DNA of 64,000 bases from Streptomyces tendae. Its GTDB lineage: Bacteria; Actinomycetota; Actinomycetes; Streptomycetales; Streptomycetaceae. Position numbers and translations under genes: made by a program. Every line of letters begins with the position of its first letter. Within the stretch, counting starts at the first letter, position 1. The notes under the pieces were generated by a model, which did not search any database, had not been told where the DNA came from, and saw only the letters and a list, made by a program, of their open reading frames with translations. Of this stretch, positions 39,116 to 47,359 are shown in pieces. The stretch spans positions 2,108,001 through 2,172,000 of the forward strand of contig NZ_CP043959.1 in NCBI RefSeq assembly GCF_008632955.1, in the 5' to 3' direction.

Positions 39116-39853
39116 CTAGGCCGCCTCTTTCGCCTTACTGGCGTACATGTCCACGTACTCCTGCCCCGACAGCCGCATGACCTCCGTCATCACCGAGTCG
39201 GTGACCGCCCGCAGCACATACCGGTCGCGGTCCATGCCCTCGTAGCGCGAGAACTCCATCGCCTCACCGAACCGCACGGTGACCCGCCCCGGCCGGGGCA
39301 GCCCCGCACCGCCCGGCTGAAGCTTGTCCGTGCCGATCATGGCGAACGGCACCACCGGCGCCCCGGTCATCAGCGTGAGCCGGGCGATGCCGGTGCGTCC
39401 CCGGTACAGCCGTCCGTCGGGGGAGCGGGTGCCCTCCGGGTAGATCCCGAAGACGTTCCCCTCCTCCAGCACCCGGCGCCCGGTCATCAGGGCGGCCACA
39501 CCGCCCCGGCCGCCGTCGCGGTCGACCGGGATCATGCCGACGCCCGTGAAGAACCACGCCATCAGCCGCCCCTTGAAGCCCTTGCCGGTGACGTACTCGT
39601 CCTTGCCGATGAAGAAGACCTGCCGGTCGCAGACGAGCGGCAGGATCATCGAGTCGATGAAGGTGAGGTGGTTGCCGGCCAGGATCACCGGACCGTCGCC
39701 GGGGATGTGCTCCGCGCCCTCCACCCGTGGGCGGAACATCAGGCGCATGATCGGACCGAGCACTGCCTTGATGAGCGCGAAGCGGGACAACGGGCCCTCC
39801 GGTGGGAAGCGGACGTCGACGAATGCCGTATGAGTCTGTGCAGGTGAGGACAT
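39116..39853 (-). CDS. 1-acyl-sn-glycerol-3-phosphate acyltransferase (PlsC family)
   Basis: A 245-residue membrane-associated acyltransferase that forms phosphatidic acid from lysophosphatidate. The catalytic HX4D motif is His62...Asp67 in AGNHLTFID, and the glycerol-phosphate binding motif is YPEGTRSPDG. A mildly hydrophobic segment precedes the motif (LIKAVLGPIMRLMF). Streptomyces has several paralogues, so substrate preference is open. ATG 39853. Confidence 0.92.
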   Translation of the reverse strand: MSSPAQTHTAFVDVRFPPEGPLSRFALIKAVLGPIMRLMFRPRVEGAEHIPGDGPVILAGNHLTFIDSMILPLVCDRQVFFIGKDEYVTGKGFKGRLMAWFFTGVGMIPVDRDGGRGGVAALMTGRRVLEEGNVFGIYPEGTRSPDGRLYRGRTGIARLTLMTGAPVVPFAMIGTDKLQPGGAGLPRPGRVTVRFGEAMEFSRYEGMDRDRYVLRAVTDSVMTEVMRLSGQEYVDMYASKAKEAA

Positions 39854-40236
39854 TACTCGCGGTCCGGGGAGTCACGCACATCGGGCTCGCGGCCGTTAAC
39901 CGAGGTCTTACGGATGCTTGACCCGGGTTCACCTGCGCGCCCGTACCCGTGGGCGGTGGGCAACACGGCTGTCACTCTGTGACGGAGCTCGCTCACACGA
40001 TGACGGCGCTCGCCCCGGCCCGCGCTCCGTGCGGGTACCCGGGTGCGCCGGTACGAACCGGACGTGCCGTCACATCGCCACCGCAATACGACATGTGTAC
40101 GTCATCCGTATGAGGGGCGGACGCCCACGCGGACGCCACGCGACACCACCCGCGTGTTCGGTTCCAGGTCTCCCGTGCGTCATTCACGCCCCCCTACGAT
40201 CGGCCCGCACCGGACGAGCCGACACAGGAGGCGTTC
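39854..40236 (+). other. intergenic region upstream of the glycerophosphodiesterase
   Basis: 383 bases with no convincing gene. A -10-like TACGAT is seen near 40195-40200 and an AGGAGG Shine-Dalgarno precedes the next start. GTTCACC near 39928 recalls one PHO-box unit, but I see no 11-base direct-repeat array. Confidence 0.5.
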
Positions 40237-41406
40237 ATGGCAGCACCGGAGTCGAACGAACAGGTGGGCGGGACCGGACGGCGGGCCCTGCTCGGCGCGG
40301 CGGTCCTCGGCGCGGGCGGCACCGTCCTCGGACTCGGCGGCACGGCGCGGGCCGCGGGCGCCGGACACGGGGGCGGCCGGGGCCTGGACAGCCTGCCCGT
40401 GCCGACCGTCATCGGCCACCGGGGCGCCAGCGGCTACCGTCCCGAGCACACCCTGGGCTCGTACCAGCTCGCCCTCGACATGGGCGCGGACATCGTCGAG
40501 GCCGGCGACCTCGTCCCCACCAAGGACGGCCACCTCGTCTGTCGGCACGAACCGGAAATCGGCGGGACCACCGACGTCGCCGACCACCCCGAGTTCGCCG
40601 GCCGGCGCACCACCAAGACGCTGGACGGCGTCCAGGTCACCGGCTGGTTCACCGAGGACTTCACGCTCGCCGAGCTCAAGCGGCTGCGGGCCGTGGAGCG
40701 CGTCCCGGCCAACCGCCCGCACAACACCCTCTACGACGGCCGCTGGGAGATCCCGACCTTCGAGGAGGTGCTGCGCTGGCAGGACGAGCAGACCCGCAGG
40801 CGCGGCAAGCAGGTGTGGATCTACCCCGAGCTCAAGCACCCCACCTACTTCCGCAAGCTCGGCCTCGGCCTGGAGGAGAGGGTGGCGAAGGTGCTCCGCC
40901 GGCACGGCAAGGACCGCAAGAACTCACCCGTGATCCTGCAGTCGTTCGAGTCGACCGCCGTCGAGCGGATGAACGAACTGGTCGGCAACCCGCTCGTCGT
41001 CCTGCTGGACGCGGCGGGCACCCGCCCGTGGGACTTCACCGAGACCGGCGACCCGCGCACCGTCGACGACCTGATCACGCCCAAGGGTCTGAAGGAGATC
41101 GCCTCCTACGCGCAGGGCATCGGCCCCACGCTCAACCTGATCATCCCGCGCGACGCCTCCGGCCGGCTGACCGAGCCCACCACCCTGGTCCGTGACGCGC
41201 ACCGGGCGGGCCTCGTCCTGCACCCCTACACCATGCGCAACGAGAACCCGTTCCTGCCGGCGGAGTTCCGCAAGGGCAGCGACCCCGACGCCTACGGTGA
41301 CGTCTTCGGCGCCTACCGGGCGTACTTCGCCACCGGCATCGACGGCGTCTTCACCGACAACCCCGACACCGGGCTGCTGGCCCGCGAGGACTTCGTCAAC
41401 CGCTGA
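40237..41406 (+). CDS. glycerophosphodiester phosphodiesterase, Tat-exported
   Basis: A 389-residue secreted enzyme hydrolysing glycerophosphodiesters to glycerol 3-phosphate and an alcohol. Twin-arginine-type signal GTGRRALLGAAVLGAGG at 11-27. Catalytic block HRGASGYRPEHT holds His61, Arg62 and Glu70; second His104 in CRHEPEI; Lys in PELKHPTYF. The metal-binding motif normally reads E-x-D (IEPDLV), but here VEAGDLV places Glu88 and Asp91 three residues apart, one residue too many. GDPD genes like this (GlpQ type) usually answer to phosphate starvation. AGGAGG precedes the ATG. Confidence 0.92.
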   Translation: MAAPESNEQVGGTGRRALLGAAVLGAGGTVLGLGGTARAAGAGHGGGRGLDSLPVPTVIGHRGASGYRPEHTLGSYQLALDMGADIVEAGDLVPTKDGHLVCRHEPEIGGTTDVADHPEFAGRRTTKTLDGVQVTGWFTEDFTLAELKRLRAVERVPANRPHNTLYDGRWEIPTFEEVLRWQDEQTRRRGKQVWIYPELKHPTYFRKLGLGLEERVAKVLRRHGKDRKNSPVILQSFESTAVERMNELVGNPLVVLLDAAGTRPWDFTETGDPRTVDDLITPKGLKEIASYAQGIGPTLNLIIPRDASGRLTEPTTLVRDAHRAGLVLHPYTMRNENPFLPAEFRKGSDPDAYGDVFGAYRAYFATGIDGVFTDNPDTGLLAREDFVNR

Positions 41407-41434
41407 CCCGCCCCGCCCCGGAAGGGGTGAGGAA

Positions 41435-41468
41435 CGCGCGCCCCGGGCAACCCCGCCCGGGGCGCGCG
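41435..41468 (+). terminator. terminator of the glycerophosphodiesterase gene
   Basis: Perfect 14-pair stem CGCGCGCCCCGGGC/GCCCGGGGCGCGCG with an AACCCC loop, ending 14 bases before the next gene's start. Confidence 0.85.
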
Positions 41469-41481
41469 GGTCGTTGCGCGT

Positions 41482-42009
41482 GTGACAACCGACCCGCTCT
41501 CCACGTACGACGCGCCCGCCCACGACCTGATCGCCCTGCTCCGCCCCCTCCTCGCCGCGGAGGCCGCCGCCGAGGCGTTCGGCTCCGGTGCCGAACCGGG
41601 CGACCTGGAACAGGCGGTCTGGCTGCGGCTGCTGGAGCGGCTGCGCCGTGACGGCCCACCGCCCGACCCCCCGCTCTGGCTGCGCCGGGCTGTCCGTGCC
41701 GAGGCCCGCCGCGCCCGCCGTACCGCCCGTCGCGAGACGTCGCTGACCTGCGAACCGGCCGACGCGGACCGCCCGGACCCGGAACGGCTCGCGCTTGCCG
41801 CCGCCCGCCGCCGCGTCCTGCGTGACGCCGTGCGCCGGCTGCCCGGCCGCTGCCCCCGCCTGCTCGCGGCGCTGCTGTCCCCGCTCGATCCGACCTACCG
41901 GGAAATCGCAGGGGAGTTGGGTATCTCACAGGGCAGTCTCGGCCCGGAACGCTCCAGATGCCTGGGATGTCTGCGGCGTTTACTCGCAGCGGAGGTTGCG
42001 GCGCGCTGA
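41482..42009 (+). CDS. RNA polymerase sigma-factor-like protein
   Basis: A 175-residue protein with an N-terminal helical part like sigma region 2 (LEQAVWLRLLERLR, PLWLRRAVRAEARRARR) and a C-terminal region 4-like helix-turn-helix (REIAGELGISQGSLGPERSRC). It is short and diverged, and it ends with a CLGCLRRLL cysteine pair. It may act as an alternative sigma factor or merely a DNA-binding relative. GTG 41482 lies directly behind the terminator hairpin of the previous gene. No anti-sigma gene is next to it. Confidence 0.7.
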   Translation: MTTDPLSTYDAPAHDLIALLRPLLAAEAAAEAFGSGAEPGDLEQAVWLRLLERLRRDGPPPDPPLWLRRAVRAEARRARRTARRETSLTCEPADADRPDPERLALAAARRRVLRDAVRRLPGRCPRLLAALLSPLDPTYREIAGELGISQGSLGPERSRCLGCLRRLLAAEVAAR

Positions 42010-42066
42010 GGACGGGGATAGGAGTGAGGGACAACAGGTGATCAGGTGAGCGGGAGGCGTGCGCAC

Positions 42067-42564
42067 ATGGGCATGAGCGTGACCATCTCTGCGGCGGCCG
42101 AGCAGGACGCGGAGCAGATTTTCAGGTTGCAGTACCTGTGCTTCCAGAGCGAAGCCGCCCTCTACGGCAACTACCGCATCGATCCCCTGATCCAGAGCCT
42201 GGACTCGGTGCGCGAGGAGGTCGCCGGCGACTGCGTGTTCGTCGCCCGCCTCGGCGACGAGATCGTCGGCTCGGTGCACGGCAGGATCACCGAGGACGGC
42301 GCCGCCGCGATCGGCAAGCTCTGCGTCCACCCCCGCCTCCAGGGGCACGGCATCGGCGCCCGGCTGCTCAAGGCCGCCGAGTCCGCCCTCGCCGGGGAGC
42401 GCGGCGCCCGGACCTTCCGGCTGCAGGCCGGTCACCGCAGCGAGAGCAACCTCCGGCTGTACAGCAAGGTCGGCTACCAGCGGGTGGGCACGTCCCGGGG
42501 CGCGGACGGCGTACCGATGATCGTGCTGGAGAAGAAGGCGGAGGCGTACGCGACGACCGCCTGA
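42067..42564 (+). CDS. GNAT-family N-acetyltransferase
   Basis: A 165-residue acetyltransferase. The acetyl-CoA motif is IGKLCVHPRLQGHGIGARLL and the C-terminal block LRLYSKVGYQRVGTSRG. Substrate unknown. ATG 42067 is chosen because GGGAGG lies nine bases before it; GTG 42046 and ATG 42073 are alternatives. Confidence 0.88.
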   Translation: MGMSVTISAAAEQDAEQIFRLQYLCFQSEAALYGNYRIDPLIQSLDSVREEVAGDCVFVARLGDEIVGSVHGRITEDGAAAIGKLCVHPRLQGHGIGARLLKAAESALAGERGARTFRLQAGHRSESNLRLYSKVGYQRVGTSRGADGVPMIVLEKKAEAYATTA

Positions 42565-42611
42565 CCGTGACGGCGCGACATGAGGGGCGGCCGCCCGAGG
42601 GGGTCCGCCCG

Positions 42612-43040
42612 TCAGGCCGCCGGCTCCTGCGGCCGTGCCCGGCGCAGCCAGTACACGGCGGTCAGCGGCAGCAGCACCGGGATGAAGAGGTAGCCCATCC
42701 CGTAGTCGGACCACACGGTCGCGTCGGGGAAGGCGGACGGCTCCACCCATGTCCACGTGCCCACGGTCAGTACGCCCACGAGTTCGGCGGCGCAGCACAC
42801 CAGCGCCGCCTTGCGGGCCTTCTCCCCGCCGCGCACCAGCGTGTAGGTGATGAAGCCGTAGACCACGCCGGCCAGCGCCGACAGCGAGTAGGCGAGCGGG
42901 GCCCGGTCGAACTCGGTGGCGATCTGGTAGACCGAGCGCGACACCGCGCCGACCACCATCACCCCGTACAGCCAGACCAGCAGGACTCCGGGCCCGCCGG
43001 TCAGCCGCGTCCGGTTCGGCCGCTCCTGCGTCGCGGTCAC
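42612..43040 (-). CDS. four-helix integral membrane protein
   Basis: A 142-residue protein with about four hydrophobic helices (PGVLLVWLYGVMVVGAVS, LAYSLSALAGVVYGFITYTL, AALVCCAAELVGVLTVGTW, YLFIPVLLPLTAVYWL). No functional motif recognised. GTG 43040 starts one base after the stop of the upstream membrane gene, so the two are co-translated and may form a complex. Confidence 0.78.
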   Translation of the reverse strand: MTATQERPNRTRLTGGPGVLLVWLYGVMVVGAVSRSVYQIATEFDRAPLAYSLSALAGVVYGFITYTLVRGGEKARKAALVCCAAELVGVLTVGTWTWVEPSAFPDATVWSDYGMGYLFIPVLLPLTAVYWLRRARPQEPAA

Positions 43041-43041
43041 C

Positions 43042-43401
43042 TCAGCCTCCCCAGATGTCGAAGAGCCGCACCTCGAGCACGGCCAGCACGACGCCGCTCG
43101 CGGCGACGGTCAGTGATCCCCAGCGGGTGCGCTCGCCCAGGGACAGGAAGCCCGCCGCCGGGACACAGGCGAACGAGCCCAGCAGATACGCCACGAAGAC
43201 GGTCGTCCCCTGTTCCGGCTTCTCGCCCCGGGCCAGCTGCACGATCCCGACCACCAGCTGCACCAGCGCGAGCAGCGTGACCACGGCCATGCCGATGAAG
43301 TGCCAGTCCTTCGTCGGCTGGTCACGGTAGGCGGCCCAGCCGCACCAGGCGGCCAGCAGCAGCGCGGCGACGGCGGTCACCACGGTCAGGACATCCAGCA
43401 T
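43042..43401 (-). CDS. four-helix integral membrane protein
   Basis: A 119-residue protein with about four helices (VLTVVTAVAALLLAAWCGW, FIGMAVVTLLALVQLVVGIV, TVFVAYLLGSFACVPAAGFL, LTVAASGVVLAVLEV). No family function known. First gene of a two-gene operon with the membrane protein ending at 42612; divergent from the HAD phosphatase gene. Confidence 0.78.
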   Translation of the reverse strand: MLDVLTVVTAVAALLLAAWCGWAAYRDQPTKDWHFIGMAVVTLLALVQLVVGIVQLARGEKPEQGTTVFVAYLLGSFACVPAAGFLSLGERTRWGSLTVAASGVVLAVLEVRLFDIWGG

Positions 43402-43495
43402 GGCAGTGAGCCTATTACGCCGGAAAAGCCGCGCTCACGTCGGCCCCGCGGGCACCGTTCCCGGTCCGCGCCCCGAGGCCCGTAGGGTCGATGGC

Positions 43496-44146
43496 ATGAC
43501 CATTCACGCGCGCGCCCTGCTCTTCGACAACGACGGGACCCTCGTCTCCTCCCTGGACTCCGTGAACCGCTGCTGGACGCGGTGGGCCGTGGAGTACGGG
43601 CTCACGGCCGAGGACTTCGCGCGGGTCGAGCTGCACGGCCGGCCGGCCGCCGAGATAGCCGCCGACCTGCTGCCCGCCCATGTCGTGCCGGAGGCCGTCG
43701 CGCGGATCGAGGACCTGGAGGTGGCGGACGTGCCGAACGGCGGGGTCCGTCTGCTGCCCGGTACGAAGGAGTTCCTGGCCGCCCTGCCCGCCGAGCGCTG
43801 GGCCGTGGTCACCTCCGCCACCCGGCGCCTCGCCGAGGCCCGGCTCGGCGCCGTCGGCATCCTGCCCAAGACCCTGATCGCCGCCGACGACATCACCCGC
43901 GGCAAGCCCGACCCCGAGCCCTACCTGCTCGCCGCCCGCACCCTCGGCGTCGACCCCGCCCACTGCGTGGTCTTCGAGGACGCCCCCGCCGGGCTGCAGG
44001 CCGGCCGCGCCGCCGGCATGACGACCGTGGCCTTGGCCACAACCCACCGGGCCGAGGAGCTGACCGCCGACCTGGTCGTCGACAACCTCTCCACCCTGTC
44101 CGCACTGGTCACGGACGCCGGAGTCGAGATCTCCGTACGCCCCTGA
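43496..44146 (+). CDS. HAD-superfamily phosphatase (sugar phosphatase-like)
   Basis: A 216-residue hydrolase with HAD motif I LLFDNDGTLVSSLDSV (Asp nucleophile), motif II WAVVTSATRR, motif III Lys in ITRGKPDPEPYLLAA and motif IV VFEDAPAGLQAGRAAG. Most like sugar-phosphate phosphatases; actual substrate unknown. ATG 43496 with TAGGGT (43483-43488) seven bases upstream suggests a leaderless message. Followed by a perfect hairpin terminator. Confidence 0.9.
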   Translation: MTIHARALLFDNDGTLVSSLDSVNRCWTRWAVEYGLTAEDFARVELHGRPAAEIAADLLPAHVVPEAVARIEDLEVADVPNGGVRLLPGTKEFLAALPAERWAVVTSATRRLAEARLGAVGILPKTLIAADDITRGKPDPEPYLLAARTLGVDPAHCVVFEDAPAGLQAGRAAGMTTVALATTHRAEELTADLVVDNLSTLSALVTDAGVEISVRP

Positions 44147-44164
44147 CGTGCGCGCACGACTGTC

Positions 44165-44193
44165 CACGGCTGTCCAGTATGCGGACAGCCGTG
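44165..44193 (+). terminator. terminator of the HAD gene
   Basis: Perfect 11-pair stem CACGGCTGTCC/GGACAGCCGTG with a seven-base loop. Confidence 0.8.
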
Positions 44194-44228
44194 TCCGCTC
44201 CGGGGCGAACGTCTGCTTTACTGACCGC

Positions 44229-44321
44229 ATGACCACGACGAGCGACCGCATCCCTGCGACCGAGGCGACCACGACGCCCGGTGCTCGTTGTATGTGTCCG
44301 CTCCGAATGCGCGCCTTCTAG
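44229..44321 (+). CDS. putative Cys/Met leader peptide of the metNIQ operon
   Basis: A 30-codon open frame beginning MTTTSDRIPATEATTTPG and ending ARCMCPLRMRAF before TAG. Cys-Met-Cys, then another Met, near the end is what a ribosome-sensing leader for sulfur amino acids would contain. A -10-like TTTACT (44217-44222) six bases upstream would give a leaderless message, ensuring efficient translation. The frame ends 215 bases before metN. Downstream arms at 44344-44370 can pair in mutually exclusive ways. Function is inferred from sequence and position. Confidence 0.6.
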   Translation: MTTTSDRIPATEATTTPGARCMCPLRMRAF

Positions 44322-44536
44322 AGGGCCCCCGCACCGCCTGAGCCTCGCGCCCCGAAGCGAGACCGCTCGCGTCCGCCCGCATGCCCCGCATGCGCGACCG
44401 AGCCACGCCCCGCGCACGTTTCTCGACGGCCTCCCGCGCCGCACCGCGAGTTCCGTGCCGCCCCATGCCTTCCCCCCGTATGCCTCGTGCCCGGCGCCCA
44501 CGACGCGCCGCGCACTCGACAGTGACGGAAACCCAC
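44322..44536 (+). promoter_or_regulatory. metN leader RNA with alternative stem-loops
   Basis: CTCGC (44344-44348), GCGAG (44357-44361) and CTCGC (44366-44370) allow 1:2 or 2:3 pairing, followed by a CGCATG/CATGCG hairpin near 44380-44394. The arms are short. No T-run is present, so any control would act through factor-dependent termination or through access to the start. I did not find a SAM riboswitch signature. Confidence 0.4.
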
Positions 44537-45574
44537 GTGATCACCACCTCGGGCCTCACCAAGGTCTACCGCTCGCGCGGCCGCGAGGTCACCGCCCTGG
44601 ACGGCGTCGACCTCCACGTCCGCGAAGGAGAGGTCTACGGCGTCATCGGCCAGTCCGGCGCCGGCAAGTCCTCCCTCATCCGCTGCGTCAACCTGCTGGA
44701 GCGACCCACCGCGGGCACCGTGACCGTGGCCGGCCAGGACCTCACCGCGCTCGCCGGCCGCGGCCCCCGGGCCGGCCGGGAACTGCGCCAGGCGCGCAGC
44801 CGTATCGGCATGGTCTTCCAGCACTTCAACCTGCTGTCCTCGCGCACCGTCCAGGACAACGTCGAACTCCCGCTGGAGATCCTCGGCACGTCCGGGAAGG
44901 AACGTTCCCGCAAGGCGCTGGAGCTGCTCGACCTGGTCGGTCTCGCCGACAAGGCCAAGGCCTACCCGGCACAGCTCTCCGGCGGGCAGAAGCAGCGCGT
45001 CGGCATCGCCCGCGCCCTCGCCGGCGACCCCAAGGTGCTGCTCTCCGACGAGGCCACCAGCGCCCTCGACCCGGAGACCACCCGCTCGATCCTGCAGCTG
45101 CTGCGCGACCTGAACCGACAGCTCGGCCTCACCGTCCTGCTCATCACCCACGAGATGGACGTCGTGAAGTCGATCTGCGACTCGGCCGCCCTCATGGAGC
45201 GGGGCCGCATCGTCGAGTCCGGCACCGTGACCGACCTGCTGGCCACCCCGGGCTCGGAACTCGCCGCCGCGCTCTTCCCCGTCGGCGGCGAGGCCACCGG
45301 CGAGGACCGCACCGTCGTCGACGTCACCTTCCATGGCGAGAGCGCCACCCAGCCGGTCATCTCCCAGCTGTCGCGCACCTACAACATCGACATATCGATC
45401 CTCGGCGCGGCCATCGACACCGTCGCCGGCCTCCAGGTCGGCCGCATGCGCATCGAACTGCCCGGCCGCTACGAGGACAACGTCGTGCCCATCGGCTTCC
45501 TGCGCGAACAGGGCCTGCAGATCGACGTCGTCGACCACGACGAGCCCACGCTGGTGAAGGAGGGCGCCAAGTGA
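44537..45574 (+). CDS. metN: methionine ABC importer, ATP-binding protein
   Basis: A 345-residue ATPase of the MetNIQ importer for methionine. Walker A GQSGAGKSSLIR, signature LSGGQKQRVGIARAL, Walker B KVLLSDEATSALDP, switch His in LLITHEMDVV. The C-terminal 80 residues (TYNIDISILGAAIDTVAGLQ) form the NIL/ACT-like domain that binds methionine and shuts down transport. GTG 44537 (V-I-T-T-S-G-L-T-K) with GGAA upstream is chosen; GTG 44522 is possible. GTGA overlap with metI. Confidence 0.93.
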   Translation: MITTSGLTKVYRSRGREVTALDGVDLHVREGEVYGVIGQSGAGKSSLIRCVNLLERPTAGTVTVAGQDLTALAGRGPRAGRELRQARSRIGMVFQHFNLLSSRTVQDNVELPLEILGTSGKERSRKALELLDLVGLADKAKAYPAQLSGGQKQRVGIARALAGDPKVLLSDEATSALDPETTRSILQLLRDLNRQLGLTVLLITHEMDVVKSICDSAALMERGRIVESGTVTDLLATPGSELAAALFPVGGEATGEDRTVVDVTFHGESATQPVISQLSRTYNIDISILGAAIDTVAGLQVGRMRIELPGRYEDNVVPIGFLREQGLQIDVVDHDEPTLVKEGAK

Positions 45575-46308
45575 CCTGGTCCGAGATGCAGCCGCTGCTC
45601 GAACAGGCCTGTACCGAAACGCTGGTCATGGTCGGCTGGTCCACCCTGATCGCCGTCGTCGGCGGCCTCCCGCTCGGCATCCTGCTGGTCCTCACCGACA
45701 AGGGCGGACTGCTGCAGAACACCGTGGTGAACAAGGTCGTCGGGCAGATCGTGAACATCGGCCGCTCGCTGCCGTTCATCATCCTCATGGTCGCCCTGAT
45801 GAACTTCACCCGCTGGGTCACCGGCACCACCATCGGCAGCGAGGCCGCGATCGTGCCGCTCGCCATCGGCGGCATCCCCTTCTTCGCCCGGCTCGTCGAG
45901 ACCGCCGTGCGCGAGGTGGACCACGGGCTCGTCGAGGCCGTGCAGGCGATGGGCGGCAACACCTGGACCATCGTCCGCAAAATCCTCGTCCCCGAGGCCC
46001 TGCCCTCGCTGATCGCCTCGACCACGACCACGGTCATCGCGCTCATCGGCTACTCCGCCATGGCCGGCACGGTCGGCGGCGGCGGACTCGGCGACCTCGC
46101 CGTCCGCTACGGCTACCAGCGCTTCGAGACCGGCCTGATGTGGATCACCGTCGCGATCCTCGCCGTGGTCATCTCCCTCATCCAGTTCGCCGGCGACTCC
46201 GCCGCCCGCGCCCTGCACCGCCGCGGCGCCCGCTCCGGACCCGGTCCGAAACTGCGGCTGCTGAAGGGCGACGAGCCCGCCGCGGCCGAGGTCGGCAAGG
46301 TCGCCTGA
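45571..46308 (+). CDS. metI: methionine ABC importer, permease
   Basis: A 245-residue membrane protein with five predicted helices. The EAA loop that contacts the ATPase is AVQAMGGNTWTIVRKILVPE. The sequence from ETLVMVGWSTLIAVVGGLPLG to MAGTVGGGGLGDLAVRYGYQ is typical of MetI. Start GTG 45571 overlaps the metN stop. Confidence 0.94.
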   Translation: MTWSEMQPLLEQACTETLVMVGWSTLIAVVGGLPLGILLVLTDKGGLLQNTVVNKVVGQIVNIGRSLPFIILMVALMNFTRWVTGTTIGSEAAIVPLAIGGIPFFARLVETAVREVDHGLVEAVQAMGGNTWTIVRKILVPEALPSLIASTTTTVIALIGYSAMAGTVGGGGLGDLAVRYGYQRFETGLMWITVAILAVVISLIQFAGDSAARALHRRGARSGPGPKLRLLKGDEPAAAEVGKVA

Positions 46309-46382
46309 CCCGGGCCCCGGCCCACCCCCGGACTCCCCGTGCACCGCAACGGGGTCGCACCACCCAAGGAAAGGCACTTTTC

Positions 46383-47210
46383 GTGCGTAACACCGCCAAG
46401 ATCACCACCGCCGTGCTCGCCGCCGGAGCCCTCACCCTCGGGCTCTCCGCCTGCGGCTCGGACAAGGACGCCGCCTCCGACACCTCCGGCCCGCTGGTCG
46501 TCGCCGCGAGCCCCGTGCCCCACGCCGAGATCCTGAACTTCGTCAAGGACAACCTCGCCGAGAAGGCCGGCCTCGACCTCGAGGTCAAGGAGTTCACCGA
46601 CTACGTCACCCCGAACACCGCGACGGAGGACGGCTCGGTCGGCGCCAACTTCTTCCAGACCCAGCCGTACCTCGACGACTTCAACAAGAAGAACGGCACG
46701 CACATCGTGTCGGTCGTCGACGTGCACTTGGAGCCGCTCGGCCTCTACTCGCACAAGGTGAAGAAGGCCGACGAGCTGAAGAGCGGCGCGACGATCGCGA
46801 TCCCCAACGACACCGTCAACGAGGGCCGGGCCCTGCAGCTGCTGGCCGCCAACGGCCTGCTCACCCTCAAGGACGGCGTCGGCACCTCGGCGACCCCCGC
46901 GGACATCACGGACAACCCCAAGAAGCTCACCTTCAAGGAACTCGAGGCCGCCCAGACCCCGCGCTCCCTGGACGACGTCGACGCCGCGGTGGTCAACGGC
47001 AACTACGCCATCGAGGCCGACCTGAAGCCCGCCAAGGACGCCCTGGTCCTCGAAGAGGCGAAGGACAACCCGAACAGCAACCTCCTCGCCGTCAAGGAGG
47101 GCCAGGAGGACGACCCGCGCGTGAAGAAGCTCGCCGACCTCCTCACCTCGCCCGAGGTGAAGAAGTACATCGAGGACACGTACGCCGGATCGGTCCTCCC
47201 CTCCTTCTGA
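46383..47210 (+). CDS. metQ: methionine ABC importer, substrate-binding lipoprotein
   Basis: A 275-residue NlpA-family lipoprotein. Signal peptide with lipobox LSAC, Cys24 being lipidated; mature domain with VVAASPVPHAEILNFV, EFTDYVTPNTATEDGSVGAN, FFQTQPYLDDFN and AVVNGNYAIEA, the standard MetQ landmarks. GTG 46383 is preceded by AAGGAAAGG. It binds methionine outside the membrane and delivers it to MetI. Followed by a perfect hairpin. Confidence 0.94.
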   Translation: MRNTAKITTAVLAAGALTLGLSACGSDKDAASDTSGPLVVAASPVPHAEILNFVKDNLAEKAGLDLEVKEFTDYVTPNTATEDGSVGANFFQTQPYLDDFNKKNGTHIVSVVDVHLEPLGLYSHKVKKADELKSGATIAIPNDTVNEGRALQLLAANGLLTLKDGVGTSATPADITDNPKKLTFKELEAAQTPRSLDDVDAAVVNGNYAIEADLKPAKDALVLEEAKDNPNSNLLAVKEGQEDDPRVKKLADLLTSPEVKKYIEDTYAGSVLPSF

Positions 47211-47235
47211 TCCCCCCGATCCACCGCGACACCCT

Positions 47236-47284
47236 CCACGGGGTCCGACTCCGCGCCGCCCGGCGACGGGGGAGGACCCCGTGG
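47236..47284 (+). terminator. metNIQ operon terminator
   Basis: CCACGGGGTCC (47236-47246) pairs perfectly with GGACCCCGTGG (47274-47284) over a GC-rich 27-base loop. Confidence 0.7.
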
Positions 47285-47359
47285 TGCGTTCCGGTGCTTT
47301 CATGCTGCATGCTGGGCAGTTCAGCAGCACCCGACGGTCTCTCAGTTACGGAGCGGCGC

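Noticed and set aside
39915..39945. PHO box upstream of the glycerophosphodiesterase
   Set aside because: Only a single GTTCACC unit about 300 bases from the gene, without the 11-base direct repeats expected of PhoP sites.
44147..44536. SAM riboswitch before metNIQ
   Set aside because: No conserved SAM-I, SAM-II or SAM-IV core could be recognised; the leader-peptide model explains the region better.
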